Shown: in pieces, positions 50,141-60,799 of the stretch
Position numbering within the stretch: position 1 is the stretch's first letter
Layout of the letters: the number at the start of each line of letters is the position of its first letter
Assembly: GCA_036852015.1 (NCBI GenBank)
Contig: JAANDG010001200.1
Span: 1 to 64,000 of the forward strand
DNA: 64,000 nt
Direction: 5' to 3'
Origin: Pelodera strongyloides
Lineage: Eukaryota; Nematoda; Chromadorea; Rhabditida; Rhabditidae
Translations under genes and position numbers: made by a program
The notes under the pieces: model-generated
Databases searched by the model: none
What the model was told of the DNA's origin: nothing
Seen by the model: only the letters and a program-made list of their open reading frames with translations

Positions 50141-52906
50141 TTGTCACTCTTGGTATCATATTGTAACATTAGAAGCGTCTTAAAGAATCTTTCGTCTGTT
50201 CAGTTGCATTTATCACAAAAGAATCCTGACTTATTTATATGTGTAGAGAGTTGGCTAAGAAAAGACATAGGTAGTTCTTTAATACTTGATGGGTTGGATT
50301 ATAACGTATTTCGCCTGGATCGTACATCTAAAAGGGGTGGTGGTATTTGTGCTCTCACAAATCCAAATATTACTTGCAAAGAGCAAAAAAGCATAAGTAA
50401 TTCAAATTACGAAGTGCTATGTTTGGATCTTGAGAACATAGTAAAATTTACAAAAATACGTTTCGTAATTATATATCGCTTGCCGGGCTGCACAACAGTG
50501 GCTGATACTAGCTTATATGATGAAATCATAAATCTATGCAGTTGTGGCCTGGAAACTATAGTAGTTGGCGACTTCAACATTCACTACGATTGTTTTTCTC
50601 CCGCTCCAAAATCAGCTAAAGAAAAGGGTTTCGGTGAATTTGTCACATCTATGGGTTGGGCCTATTTTGTGAATCAACCAACAGGTGAACAGCGTATAAT
50701 TGACCATGTTTTTTCCAGTTCTCCTCATATTATAACTGAGCTAAATGTAGAGCCCGCCATTGGTACATCTGATCACAATACAATAACTTTCAATGTAAAC
50801 TTTTCACCCAGTCTTTTATCTAAGAGAACACCAATTCTTGATTTCAAAAATGCAGACTGGTCTTCAATCACGAGAGCTTTATCAATAGATTGGGAAAACT
50901 TCTTTGGATATTATCTTGATGTAAATGATTTGGAACAGAAATTAACTGAGTATCTCCGTTATTTAATAGGAGAATTTGTCCCAATCAGGTATCATGAATT
51001 GCAAATAACAAAATTTCCTGCATATATAAAGAATATGCTTTATCATAAACGTCGTTTATTCCTTATCAATAGACAAAATCCATCGGTTGCAAACTCAGCT
51101 ATCATGAGAAACATAAACTGCAATTTAGAAAAGGCGCTCCAAAAGTTTTTCGCTCACAGGGAAAAGAAAATTTTTGATAATAAATTCGGGAAAAAGTTCT
51201 TTTCTTATGTGAATGCTCGTATAAAGGGAAAATGCAATATTGGGGTAATCACTGATCCAAATTCACAAGATACTGTTTATGACAATCAGCTAAAAGCTGA
51301 GCTTATTGGGAGTCAATTTAAATCTGTCTTTACAAATGATAATGGGTGGTTGCCATATATGCATACAAAGTCTACTACGTACAGAAATCATAAAATACCT
51401 ACTATTTATCCGGATGAAGTGTATAAAGCCTTGGGAAAATTAAAGAATTCCTTTTCTATTACATCTGATGGAATACCGCAATATTTCTTAAAATCTTTGA
51501 AAAGAGAACTGGCGGAACCTCTTTCCTATATTTATAATCTTTCTCTTGAGACCGGTAAAATGCCATCAAACTGGCGAAAATCTATTGTTACCCCAGTGCC
51601 AAAGATCTCAAAGCCAACCCTCCCAGTTCATTTTCGGCCAATATCCATAAATAGCGCTATATGTAAAACAATGGAAATGATTGTCCTCAATCAAATAAAT
51701 CGTTTTGTTTTGAAACTAAACTGTTTACCAGAAGAGCAGTATGGGTTCATTAGAGGAAAATCTGTAGAATTACAGATGTTGGATTGCCAGAAAAACTGGC
51801 TTTCTTCTCACGAAAAAGGGGAATTGATTGATGTAGTCTATTTGGATATAGCAAAGGCTTTTGATAAGGTAGTCCACTCAAAATTGGTTTTCAAACTACG
51901 GAAATTGGGATTCCCTGAACAACTTGTTCAATGGATAAAGGATTTTCTTTCTCAGAGAACCTTTTCTGTTAAAATAAATAATAGCACCTTTTCAAGTGAA
52001 TTCGCAGCGCCCTCTGGGGTCCCACAGGGTTCAATTTTAGCGCCACTACTCTTTTTACTCCATATATCCGACCTCCCAAAGGCAGTAAAAACTTCGCCGA
52101 GCATTTCAATAAGGTGTTTTGCCGATGATTGTAAAGTGTTTTGTCAATACAAAAGAGAAGATGCATCAGAGGCACATAAATTACTCCAAATCTCTTTAAA
52201 CGCTCTATCAGATTTTTGCAATGATTGGCAAATCGAATTATCCGAATCAAAATGCAGTGTACTATATCTTGGAAAAAATAACATGAAATATGTTTACGAA
52301 GTGAAAAACTTTGCATTGGGTTCGGTTAGTACAATTAGAGATCTTGGCATACAAGTGCAAAACAATTGGCAATACGTCGATCATATAAGCAAAATGTGTA
52401 TTAAAGGAATGGGAGCCTGGTTTGCGATTAACAAAACCATAAAACAGAGAAATCCTTTAATACTCTTGAAAGCATATAAAACATATGTTCGGCCAATCCT
52501 TGAATTTGCAAGCGTTGTTTGGAGCCCTTACTTAAAGAAAGACATAACCAAAGTTGAAAAAGTTCAAGCCCGTATTACGCGCATTATCTTTCAAAAATGT
52601 TTTGGACAATCTCCGATCCCTTGCTATAGCGAAAGGCTACGTAAGTTTAACCTTTTATCTCTGCAACAACGACGTATAAAGCAAGACCTTGTATTTGCAT
52701 TCAAGTTACTCAAGGGAGAACTCTCCACCTCGTTTAGTAAATACTATGCTTGGAGACCAACTAGAGGTCGTATTTCATCTTTTGAATTGCATGTACCCTT
52801 CTCAAAACTGAATCCTTATTATCACAGTTTCTTTATTCGCACGGCTAAATGGCTAAACAAACTCCCAGACAAACTTTTACAATTACCAAGTTCGAAAATC
52901 TCTTAG
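50141..52906 (+). CDS. Non-LTR retrotransposon ORF2: APE endonuclease and reverse transcriptase
   Basis: 921 residues. The endonuclease comes first: Asn in YCNIRS (about residue 9), Glu in VESWL (about 36), GDFN (about 143) and SDH (about 210) are all present. The reverse transcriptase follows: FRPISI, AFDKV, GVPQGS and the catalytic FADD (about 660). The end (RPILEFASVVWSP, VEKVQARITR) is the usual C-terminal region of CR1/jockey-type elements. It nicks host DNA and copies element RNA onto the nick. The frame stops at 52904 next to a run of four A; the shifted frame stays open for about 50 more codons to a TAG near 53055 with sensible content (SLSRRLKSMDR), so a single-base slip probably truncated the tail. 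Confidence 0.93.
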   Translation: MSLLVSYCNIRSVLKNLSSVQLHLSQKNPDLFICVESWLRKDIGSSLILDGLDYNVFRLDRTSKRGGGICALTNPNITCKEQKSISNSNYEVLCLDLENIVKFTKIRFVIIYRLPGCTTVADTSLYDEIINLCSCGLETIVVGDFNIHYDCFSPAPKSAKEKGFGEFVTSMGWAYFVNQPTGEQRIIDHVFSSSPHIITELNVEPAIGTSDHNTITFNVNFSPSLLSKRTPILDFKNADWSSITRALSIDWENFFGYYLDVNDLEQKLTEYLRYLIGEFVPIRYHELQITKFPAYIKNMLYHKRRLFLINRQNPSVANSAIMRNINCNLEKALQKFFAHREKKIFDNKFGKKFFSYVNARIKGKCNIGVITDPNSQDTVYDNQLKAELIGSQFKSVFTNDNGWLPYMHTKSTTYRNHKIPTIYPDEVYKALGKLKNSFSITSDGIPQYFLKSLKRELAEPLSYIYNLSLETGKMPSNWRKSIVTPVPKISKPTLPVHFRPISINSAICKTMEMIVLNQINRFVLKLNCLPEEQYGFIRGKSVELQMLDCQKNWLSSHEKGELIDVVYLDIAKAFDKVVHSKLVFKLRKLGFPEQLVQWIKDFLSQRTFSVKINNSTFSSEFAAPSGVPQGSILAPLLFLLHISDLPKAVKTSPSISIRCFADDCKVFCQYKREDASEAHKLLQISLNALSDFCNDWQIELSESKCSVLYLGKNNMKYVYEVKNFALGSVSTIRDLGIQVQNNWQYVDHISKMCIKGMGAWFAINKTIKQRNPLILLKAYKTYVRPILEFASVVWSPYLKKDITKVEKVQARITRIIFQKCFGQSPIPCYSERLRKFNLLSLQQRRIKQDLVFAFKLLKGELSTSFSKYYAWRPTRGRISSFELHVPFSKLNPYYHSFFIRTAKWLNKLPDKLLQLPSSKIS

Positions 52907-53953
52907 TCGGCGTTTAAAGTCAATGGATAGAAATGATGGTAGAAATGATCTACTTACGATGTTAGAAATAAATGATGTTAACATCCAACTTCCGAGAGTA
53001 TACCCTTACTTTGAATCGTTAATGATAATTCGTTTAGTTTATGGAATGAACTGGTAGGGAACCCATATTACCCTTGGTATTTGATTTCGACTACGAAGAA
53101 GAAGAAGCTATTATTCTGTCTACGAAGAAGAATTAACTACAAATCTTTGTTTAATCGCGTTATGTATTTCATTGTTCGATTGGTTCTTTTCTTGTAAACA
53201 TTATGCGGGATATATCGATGCGGGTCTTTATTCTAACACTGTGCTTTGTTATTTGTGCCTTTCTTTTTTCGTCATAGTTTTGCAAAGTTTTTTCCCAAAA
53301 TCAAGTGGATTATCCACTAAAAGCCATTTGCGGCGCTGCGACATTTTATTGTAGCGCATAAGGTTGCCTGCGGGTGGAGGGTATTCACTGTGCTAGTTTT
53401 TGAGATTCAGTTGTAATAGTTACTTTTACCTAAGCCCAATTGTGAAGTTCTTATCTCGTGGCCCATTTTTTTGAGGTAACAATACAATGTCGCCCATATA
53501 ACAAAGGATTTGGGGAAATATTTGCAAAACGATGTAAAGCAGACCAAGAGTATGATAATACACCTTCACATTTTTCTTTTACCCGATTGCTAATCGACTA
53601 CAGTACAACTGGTTTCGTTATATCTACATTGCTTTCTCTTCATCATATTATTTGATGCACACCTCGGTGTTATTTAATAAAAATAATAAAACACCACGAC
53701 AAGCATACGACTACAAACCAATAAACTACTATATCACAAAAATCATACGACCTAGTCATGGAGAATATATACAGCAAAAATATATCTAAATAAATAAATA
53801 ACTAAGGCAAGGAGATCTACATACAGTAAGCTACCTAACGCCAGTCAATAGAAACGCATGTTGAACAAACATCTCCATTCCCATATATTGAAAACCTTTG
53901 AAAACCACCACCAGGCGAGGGAATCATGGGCGATCCCTCTTGGCCCTAGCCCG

Positions 53954-54082
53954 ACGACGTCGAGCAATTTGTCATCTGGAACTCGTCGCTTACTGCTCAG
54001 GACCTCTGCGGAACATGTCATAAGCAAACATTGAACCTGTATTTTCACCCTTGAATAAAGGTGCACGCTCTTGAAGCGTAAA
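53954..54082 (-). repeat. 130-bp dispersed repeat, copy 2
   Basis: Reverse-orientation copy of 28083-28214, agreeing from ACGCTTCAAGAGCGTGCACC to GCTCGACGT with few differences; ends abruptly beside A/T runs. Confidence 0.75.
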
Positions 54083-54731
54083 AAAATTTTTAAAAAAATT
54101 TTTAAAAAAATATTGAAACGTATGATAAACATCTAAATCCCCTTTGAAAGATATTTTCTTTTTGAAGATAAAGATGGAATTTTGAAGATATTTTCGTTTG
54201 CAGTCAAACTTATTTTCTCTACTTTGTAATTGGTTCACTCATATATTCTACCATTTCCCTGTTGAGAAAGCTCATGGGGTAACCGGTCTGTCTCGCTTCA
54301 AGTGAGCCAGCGCGGTCTGTCTCGCTTCAAGTGAGCCAGCGCTCTTTCCCATTTTAGGGGAGTAATTTAACCCATTCTCTCGCTCAGGACACAGTCACAT
54401 ATAACACTCTATTATCGAGCACAATGGCTCTAGAAAACCACCGCAACTAATAATTTTCACCTTTTCTGTCAACGGACAATAGCAATTCAACAAAATGTAC
54501 TAATATAATTGTAAAGGATTATGGCCTCCGTCCTACTAAAGTTGCCTTTCAAAACCATGACAAATTTATTCCCATTGCGTACATTTTCAATCGCAATTTT
54601 TATTAATGTCATTAATTGTAGGAAAATAATTCCTTCGCCAGCTTTTGATGAAGTTCGTTTATTTATTTCATTTCTCAATAGTTCACTTTTATATACATGC
54701 GGACATACACACTCACGAATGAACATTTTAA

Positions 54732-54866
54732 TTAAAGCGAAATACCGGCCAGTATGTGAAACGCATCGAGGCGTCGAGTACACCAGCATTCTTGTGCAGC
54801 TTATGCAAATGACATAACTTTGAATAAAAAATCGAGCTAAATTCGAGCAAATTAGCATAAATGTGT
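54732..54866 (+). mobile_element. Half of a family A TTAA MITE
   Basis: Left end TTAAAGCGAAATACCGGCC intact; the sequence stops matching after AAATTAGCATAAATG, so the right arm is missing. Confidence 0.75.
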
Positions 54867-55092
54867 ATGGTTATGGTTGTGAATGGTTATATGGTTTGTT
54901 CGTTTGCTCTAAAATATGTACATCCTTTTTAGACATGTTATTATAACTTATAACACTTATTGTTGAATTTGAATTGTATTTGTATCGTAGGAATGATCTA
55001 TGCCATAAATGCACTTAGAATGTTTCCTTTAAATTCTCACGAAATGTAAATAGTTTTTTTTACTAGTCATCTTTTCTTGCAGTTTCGCCGCT

Positions 55093-58000
55093 ATGGGTTG
55101 GCACGATGAACCCGAGTTACGTGCCGCTACCGCTACCGCGGAGAAGGTCGCCATCACCTTATCGCTCATAACAATTATCGCCAGCGGAATCGGATACGTC
55201 GCGATAATAAGCGATATTGAAAGCTACAGTAATCGATATGAGCAGCTGGCCAGAGAGTATGCGGTAGGTCAGCATAGGAGGAGATATGGCTATAAAACAC
55301 TTTATTCCATACAACTCTTGCTCTTTTAGTTATATTTATAACGATCATAGTGGTTGTGATGGTAATCTTTTATCGTCTCGGACACTGTAGCTTAGCGAAT
55401 CTTAAAGCGAAATACCGGCCGGTTTTTGAAACACATCGAATAGACCAGCACTTTTATGCTGCATATGCAAATGAACATGAATAAAAAATCGAGCTAAATC
55501 CGAGCAAATTAGCTTAAATACGTGATAATTCAGTTGTCCACGATGCGTTTCATATACCGGCCGGTATTTCGCTTTAAACGCGCAGAAATTTGTAGGTTTG
55601 TTTTGGCGTCTTTTATTGAAGCTGCACTTTCAAAGACTTGGATGATTATATCAAATACAGCCTAGATGTTTCCGCAAAATTAATTTGAGGGGTGTCGCTT
55701 ATTATTTACATTTTCAGATTCTGATGCATGATTCTGAAAACGCCCTACACGATGTTGTCATGCAAGACATGTCGCTGCTGAGGCGAGAGAAGAGACAGGA
55801 AGAGTACGCGAGATACAGGGGCAGACCGGTGGGTAGATTACAGCATGTTTGGGTGTCGAACAATATTAAGAGAAACATTGTTTTTCTAATTTTCCATAAA
55901 TGGAAACTTTGATCACGAAAAGAAAACCTCCAGCCGGTGGTGTAGTGGCAAGCGCTCTACTCACCACACACACGACCAGGGTTCAATTCCCGCGGCTGGT
56001 TTCACCGACCGGGTGGTAAAAACGGTACCATGTAAAAACTTGGGAAGGTTTCTTGGATCAGGGCTGGCCACTGCAGGGACCCCTTCGGGGCCCTGAAGAA
56101 CAGTCCTTTTTTTAAACCCGAAAACAGCTTCGCTCTTCTCACATATAGACTTTGAGAAAGAGAGAGAAAGAGAGAGGGGGATAGAGTGTGACAAAAAAAT
56201 AAATTGTGCTAAAAAAAAAATAATGCTTTATGTTTTTTACTTTCAGGCTCACCGTACCCATGTGGACTTCGCCGTTGATGAAGATCTCGCAGAAGAGAAG
56301 GTAGAGGACGAGGAGGCAGACAGTGATAGAAAACAGGAAGCGATAGACCGCACAAACAGAGAGAGAAATGGAGAGGAGAGAGATCGTGGATACAGTACTG
56401 GAATGCTGAGCACAGACGACGAGGGAGAGCAGGAGGACAGAGTGGCCATACACGAGAGCGGACCCAGAATATGTGGTTTGTTAGTCAAATTAACTTGGAA
56501 CAAAAATGTTCAACAATGAATTTCTAGGGGCTAAATATGATCGGTTATTGGTTTTTTAAAACATTGACACCTGAGCACATGTATAGTGTACCTATATATC
56601 CGAGTGCCAAATCTTCGCCACGGGCTGATTTTCCAGTGGTGTGAAGCCATCCGTTTTTAGATTGTAGTCGAATTCGCTGTCCTCGCGGACCTCCCGGGCC
56701 ACCAGGAAGGAATGGCTTGCCTGCAAACGTGAGTTGTTCTTATCTACTATTTGGTTTTCTGGACTCGTTCTCTTGTGTTATATGCAAATTTCCAGAAGGG
56801 TAACGAATGGCACACAATTGAAATATAACATGGGCATTTTTCCAACACTTTACTACTTTAACTTGTGGCGTTCACATAATAGCACGCTTCGGCAATGACA
56901 CAAGATGGTGCTTTTTATTTGTTTGTCCTAACAAACCTAACAAAGACCTAAACCTGTGCACCAATAAAGGCTGAGTGCTGTTAAAATCTAACCTATAATA
57001 GTGGGCGAGTTTTGCGTTTTGCGGTGTTTTCACTGAAATGTTTCTGACATTCTTCTCTTTCGGCGCAAACAAATTCGACATTGCCTTTTTCACGTAGCCT
57101 TACTTGAATGTATGATTACCCATACTTTCTTCTCTAGGATGGTGACCCGGGAATTCCCGGTCGTCCGGGAGTCGATGGCATCTATCAGGTAGAGATGGAG
57201 TGTCCCCCGTGCCCGCCCGGCAAGAGAGGAGACAGAGGCAAGACTGGAGAATCTGGTGGGTTACCAGAAATACAGTAACTAATAGTTCCCAAGTCTCCTA
57301 ATTTTAATACTTAGTAGAACACCAAAAACACTGCCTGCCTATCAGGCTCCGTTTTCTCGATTTGTGTTACACAGACATTGCGGGCTTTCGTATTATGGTG
57401 TGCTAACAATAAGGGCTAAGACTAAGGAAGCGGAGGTCACCCGCTTCAGGATATAATTTGAATTTCCCAATCTCCTCCCCGCTACATGCTATATTTTCCC
57501 TCGAAATCGAATACGGAATTCTGATTGAAACAGCTGTTTTCGCCTACCATAAATTATAATAATCTATTAATCTATATATTATATATGTGGTCATGTATGT
57601 GCAGGTCCAATTGGTGTTCCTGGGATTCCGGGCAAACCAGGAACGGACGGCACAAATGAAAAGGGTCCGCCAGGGGAGGACGGGCCGCGAGGACGACCAG
57701 GGCGGCCTGGACGGAAGGGGGCCGTTAGTTTTTTGATTGTTACATATATATTTTCAGAAGCGCTCCCAGTCCTTTATCTCAATGTGTTTAAGATGTTCAA
57801 AAAATATTTAGACTGGCGAACTTGGTCAGGACGCTGTGCAGTTGTTAGGGGTGCAGGGACCAAAGGGCCGTCAGGGACCGAGAGGGTTCACGGGCCCGAG
57901 GGGTGACCCTGGAAAGAACGGACTATCTGCTAGACCAGGTTTGTGAATGAAATAATAATCTTATTATATAAAAGAGTAACTGTAGCCTAATTTGCATACC

Positions 58001-60706
58001 GATGTGCGTTACGAAATGCAAATTTCGTGTTCGGGTATAAAAAGAGTTTCGCAGCTCCATATCGATGTATGCATATGCAATTGTTTCCTATGATACGAAT
58101 TTCTTAAGATACATTTGAAACTTTCTATATAAGTATGCCCATGCTAAACCAATCATTTTTCCATGTAAGTCGCCTCAGGCGGCGTGAGCCGACTGGTATA
58201 GTATAATGCATAAAAACCCTTTTTTATCAAGTAAATAATTGTAAATCAGGAACTTTATTATTATAAAAAAAGAAGTTGAGGCTTATGCAGGATCCGAGCG
58301 ACATAGAACCCGAACTCAAAATCGGAATATTTTTTTGTAAAATTAATTATATTCTAATTCATGACTGTGATAGGGAATTGATTCCCATAAGGGAAGAACC
58401 ACATAAATTCTATTTAGGCCCAGAAGGTCCTCCAGGCATACGTGGTGAGATCGGCGAACAAGGGGCCCCAGGATTGCCGGGGCCCACCGGAAGGGTTGGG
58501 GCTCATGGGAAGGATGGGGGATACTGTAACTGTCCCAGTAGAAATGGTCAGTTTGGCTTTACGATACAGAAACGAGGGGAATTCATACGAAATATCATCC
58601 AATCCAATCATTTATTAGAAAAATACATATAATTTAAAAACTAACAATGTAAACGTGAAGTTGTGGCGTATGTATATTTCTGTTTGCAGGAGACGATCCT
58701 CTAGGTTTTAACCGAGATTTTGATCCCGCTGAATACCCAAAGGCTGGACATTACGAGGAAATATCCGGGAGTAGGAGTGGGGACCAAACGAATAGGTAGT
58801 TTAAAGCTGTATTACAGCCGGTTTTTTAAAAATATGCTGGACAATGTTTTCACATGTAGTTTTTTTTATTCTAATAATATTCATTTGCACACACCATGGA
58901 ATGCAGTAAATGCAGTTGTCCATCATACGTTTCAAAAACAACCAACCGTTATATCTCGTTTTGCGCTACATTTTCTATATGGAATGCGGCTTTACGTTTC
59001 CGAAATCACCAGGTCAATTTGTATGACTGTGTAAGTTTTTTTATTTAATATTCTTAATGGGGTTTCCAAGTATCCCAAAAATTCGGTGTGATTCTGCCAA
59101 TACTACCGTATTTCTACACGAAACCTGCATATATAATATGAAAAATAAAAAAATATTCTCGTGTAGTTCCACGATACGGTAAATTTTCAGCATACTTGGA
59201 AACACCAGAAAATAGAATACACTATTTATCTTTATTTTATTCTTATAATTCAGACAAGGGGAAGCCGTACCGTCCTCACGACCACAGTTCGATAAGAGTG
59301 AAACTTACGTGGAAGAGCCACGTGAAGGGTAAGTGCTGTCCGGTGACATATTATTGCTAATTAGAGTATTACACTTCCATTTACAATGATAAAGCGGTAT
59401 GTCACGTCTTTTGTGAAGCGTATGCTGCACACACAGACTTAGCAAAGTTTCCATTCTGCGCGTTTCCGGCACACGGAACGGCGCAATTTGCGTGGTATGT
59501 ATGACACATGGGGATGTTTCTGCTTCGAAAATTCCTTTCTGTTTTTGTTAGGAACATAATTATGGGTGCAACATCCTTAGATCCTTATCATCGAAAATTT
59601 GCATCAAGATATCTTACAAATTTCTATTTATTTAAGAGTTCCCCGCTACGGTCCATCACCAAGTGTTAACGCTGATGGATTTCAAAGGGATCACGATAGC
59701 TATGTGATACGGGTAGGCAGAAAGTTCTTTTTGTTAGATACCAGAAGGCTACGCCGCCTGAAGGCGTCTTTCCAAACTTATGAAACTGAAACGCAAATGA
59801 AACTCTTGTGAAAAAGTCAACCACAAAGTTGCTTTTGCATAATGAGCTTCGTTTGCCTTTCTATCCTTTTTATACAGCGGATGATTTATTCAAATTGAAC
59901 TTCCGTAACGCACAGGGTGTTAGCGCACACTGCAGTTACTCGTTTATATAATAAGATCTTATATTTTGAGTTCTATTATTCTCAGTTCAAGAAGAGTTCC
60001 AAAACGAAGTTCCGTTTATGAACTCAAAGTTAAAGGGAGAGGCCCACGAGAAAAATGTTTTCCTCAATTTACTTGCACTGAATGTCCGGAATTTCACAAA
60101 TATTACTGTGAAAACCGCATTGTTTGAAGCCTAGAACTCACAGAGATATTCCCCGGCAAACAGTTCGGCCAGGTACCGTAGTCAGAAACGTTTTTACGGT
60201 TTACATCAATCCATTAGCATTCTTTCTCTTCATAATAATGGTTAAACGAATGAAGATCATTCATACGATTATAACAAGGCGTTTCCAATACTATAATGCC
60301 CTAAATACGCAAAAATTGATTCTGACTACGGTAGCTGACCGAACTGTTTGCCGGCGAATATCCCTGTGAGTTCTAGGTGCAAAGAAATGAGGTTTTCACA
60401 GTAATATTTCTGAAATTCCGGACATTCTGTGCAAGTAATTTGAGGTAAACTTTTTTCCCATGGGCCTCTCCCTTTAAAGGATATTTTTATATTTATATTA
60501 TAGGCAAATTTCCGTAGTTGCGTTTCAAAACCACGTGTCATGCCGCTTTTCTATTTCAGCCCGTCAGTGCCCGGCATCACTATCACAGCAATAGACACAA
60601 ACAGGCAGCACGCGGAGCACAACTTCAGGAAGTTAAAGCAAAAGTAAATCATCAAAAAAGACCTACAACGAGTGGACGTGAATCAGTTATTGAATTCGAT
60701 CTTTGA
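55093..60706 (+). CDS. Cuticle collagen with long C-terminal tail
   Basis: Twelve exons, 490 residues: 55093-55263, 55718-55828, 56247-56472, 56661-56728, 57138-57255, 57605-57723, 57812-57938, 58418-58546, 58690-58795, 59254-59328, 59637-59712, 60560-60706; all phases agree. The layout is that of nematode cuticle collagens: short cytoplasmic start, membrane segment (about 22-40), a furin-type site REKR at 80-83 followed by Gln, an acidic spacer (95-169), then Gly-X-Y blocks split by paired cysteines (C171/C176, C214/C217) and closing with GGYCNCPSR at 347-355. Secreted chains trimerise and are crosslinked into the cuticle. Unlike the usual 300-residue members, 134 residues follow the last cysteines; they are not collagen-like, have Tyr, His and charged residues, and match nothing I recognise. 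The last exons are supported only by splice sites and phase. Poly(A) signal at 60794. Confidence 0.9.
55402..55577. mobile_element. TTAA MITE, family A, in collagen intron 1
   Basis: Complete: TTAAAGCGAAATACCGGCCGG on the left, CCGGCCGGTATTTCGCTTTAA on the right, 176 bp. The best copy of the family in the window. Confidence 0.95.
55930..56110 (+). mobile_element. tRNA-derived SINE-like element in collagen intron 2
   Basis: Head 55930-55999: CCAGCCG and CGGCTGG form a perfect 7-bp acceptor-like stem, with A box TGGTGTAGTGGCAAGCGC and B box GGGTTCAATTCCC. A body follows with a CCCCTTCGGGG hairpin and a T run. The anticodon arm is poor and the element lies in an intron, so a SINE is favoured over a tRNA gene. 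Confidence 0.65.
57959..58196 (+). mobile_element. Non-autonomous Helitron in collagen intron 7
   Basis: TCTTATTATATAAAAGAG after host A (57958), ending CGCCTCAGGCGGCGTGAGCCGACTGG before host T (58197). Wholly inside the intron 57939-58417. Confidence 0.88.
58798..58970. mobile_element. Worn TTAA MITE in collagen intron 9
   Basis: Left end TTTAAAGCTGTATTACAGCCGG, right part CATCATACGTTTCAAAAACAACC then CCGTTATATCTC. Starts only 3 bp after the exon end at 58795, next to the donor GTAGTT. Confidence 0.55.
59741..59956 (-). mobile_element. Non-autonomous Helitron in the last collagen intron
   Basis: Minus orientation, flanked by host A (59740) and T (59957): 3' end with hairpin and CTGG at 59741, 5' end TCTTATTATATAAACG at 59956. 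It lies 28 bp after the donor of exon 11. Confidence 0.85.
60030..60477. mobile_element. Long palindromic TTAA element in the last collagen intron
   Basis: TTAAAGGGAGAGGCCCAC at the left and its complement at the right, with inverted arms of about 150 bp that agree over most of their length (CACTGAATGTCCGGAATTTC, CGGCAAACAGTTCGG). 448 bp, no gene inside. Confidence 0.9.
60503..60552. repeat. Right end of a family B MITE
   Basis: GCGTTTCAAAACCACGTGTCATGCCGCTTTT directly before the acceptor of the last collagen exon (60560); no left half is seen. Confidence 0.6.
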
Positions 60707-60793
60707 TATGTGAATGTATTTTTTGTAGTTTTGTACGTTTGATATGTATTTTTGATTTAGTGCCTTTTTGTAGTTTTTAGTATGCTTCCAAAG

Positions 60794-60799
60794 AATAAA
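60794..60799 (+). terminator. Poly(A) signal AATAAA, collagen
   Basis: Eighty-eight bp after the TGA at 60706; well placed and supports the choice of last exon. Confidence 0.75.

Larger units (their letters stand above)
49251..53140 (+). mobile_element. Nearly intact non-LTR retrotransposon, CR1/jockey-like
   Basis: Two ORFs (49251-50120 and 50141-52906) followed by a tail with ATTATTCTGTCTACGAAGAAGAA and CTACGAAGAAGAAGAAGCT, short tandem words of the kind found at CR1-like 3' ends. The 5' leader may reach back to about 48.7 kb. Both ORFs are long, suggesting recent insertion between the homeobox and collagen genes. Confidence 0.85.
53141..55092. other. Spacer before the collagen gene
   Basis: No gene recognised. 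Holds a 35-bp stem-loop word GATGCACACCTCGGTGTTATTTAATAAA (53652) also found at 62478, the dispersed repeat at 53954, a 29-bp tandem duplication at 54285-54342 (GGTCTGTCTCGCTTCAAGTG), and a half MITE. TTTTCTTGCAG at 55072-55082 is a likely trans-splice acceptor for the collagen. Confidence 0.5.

Noticed and set aside
59992..60030. Possible extra collagen exon after an ATTCTCAG acceptor
   Set aside because: In the required phase it hits a TGA within twelve codons and is followed directly by a palindromic transposon; joining 59712 to 60560 keeps the frame to a good stop and poly(A) signal.
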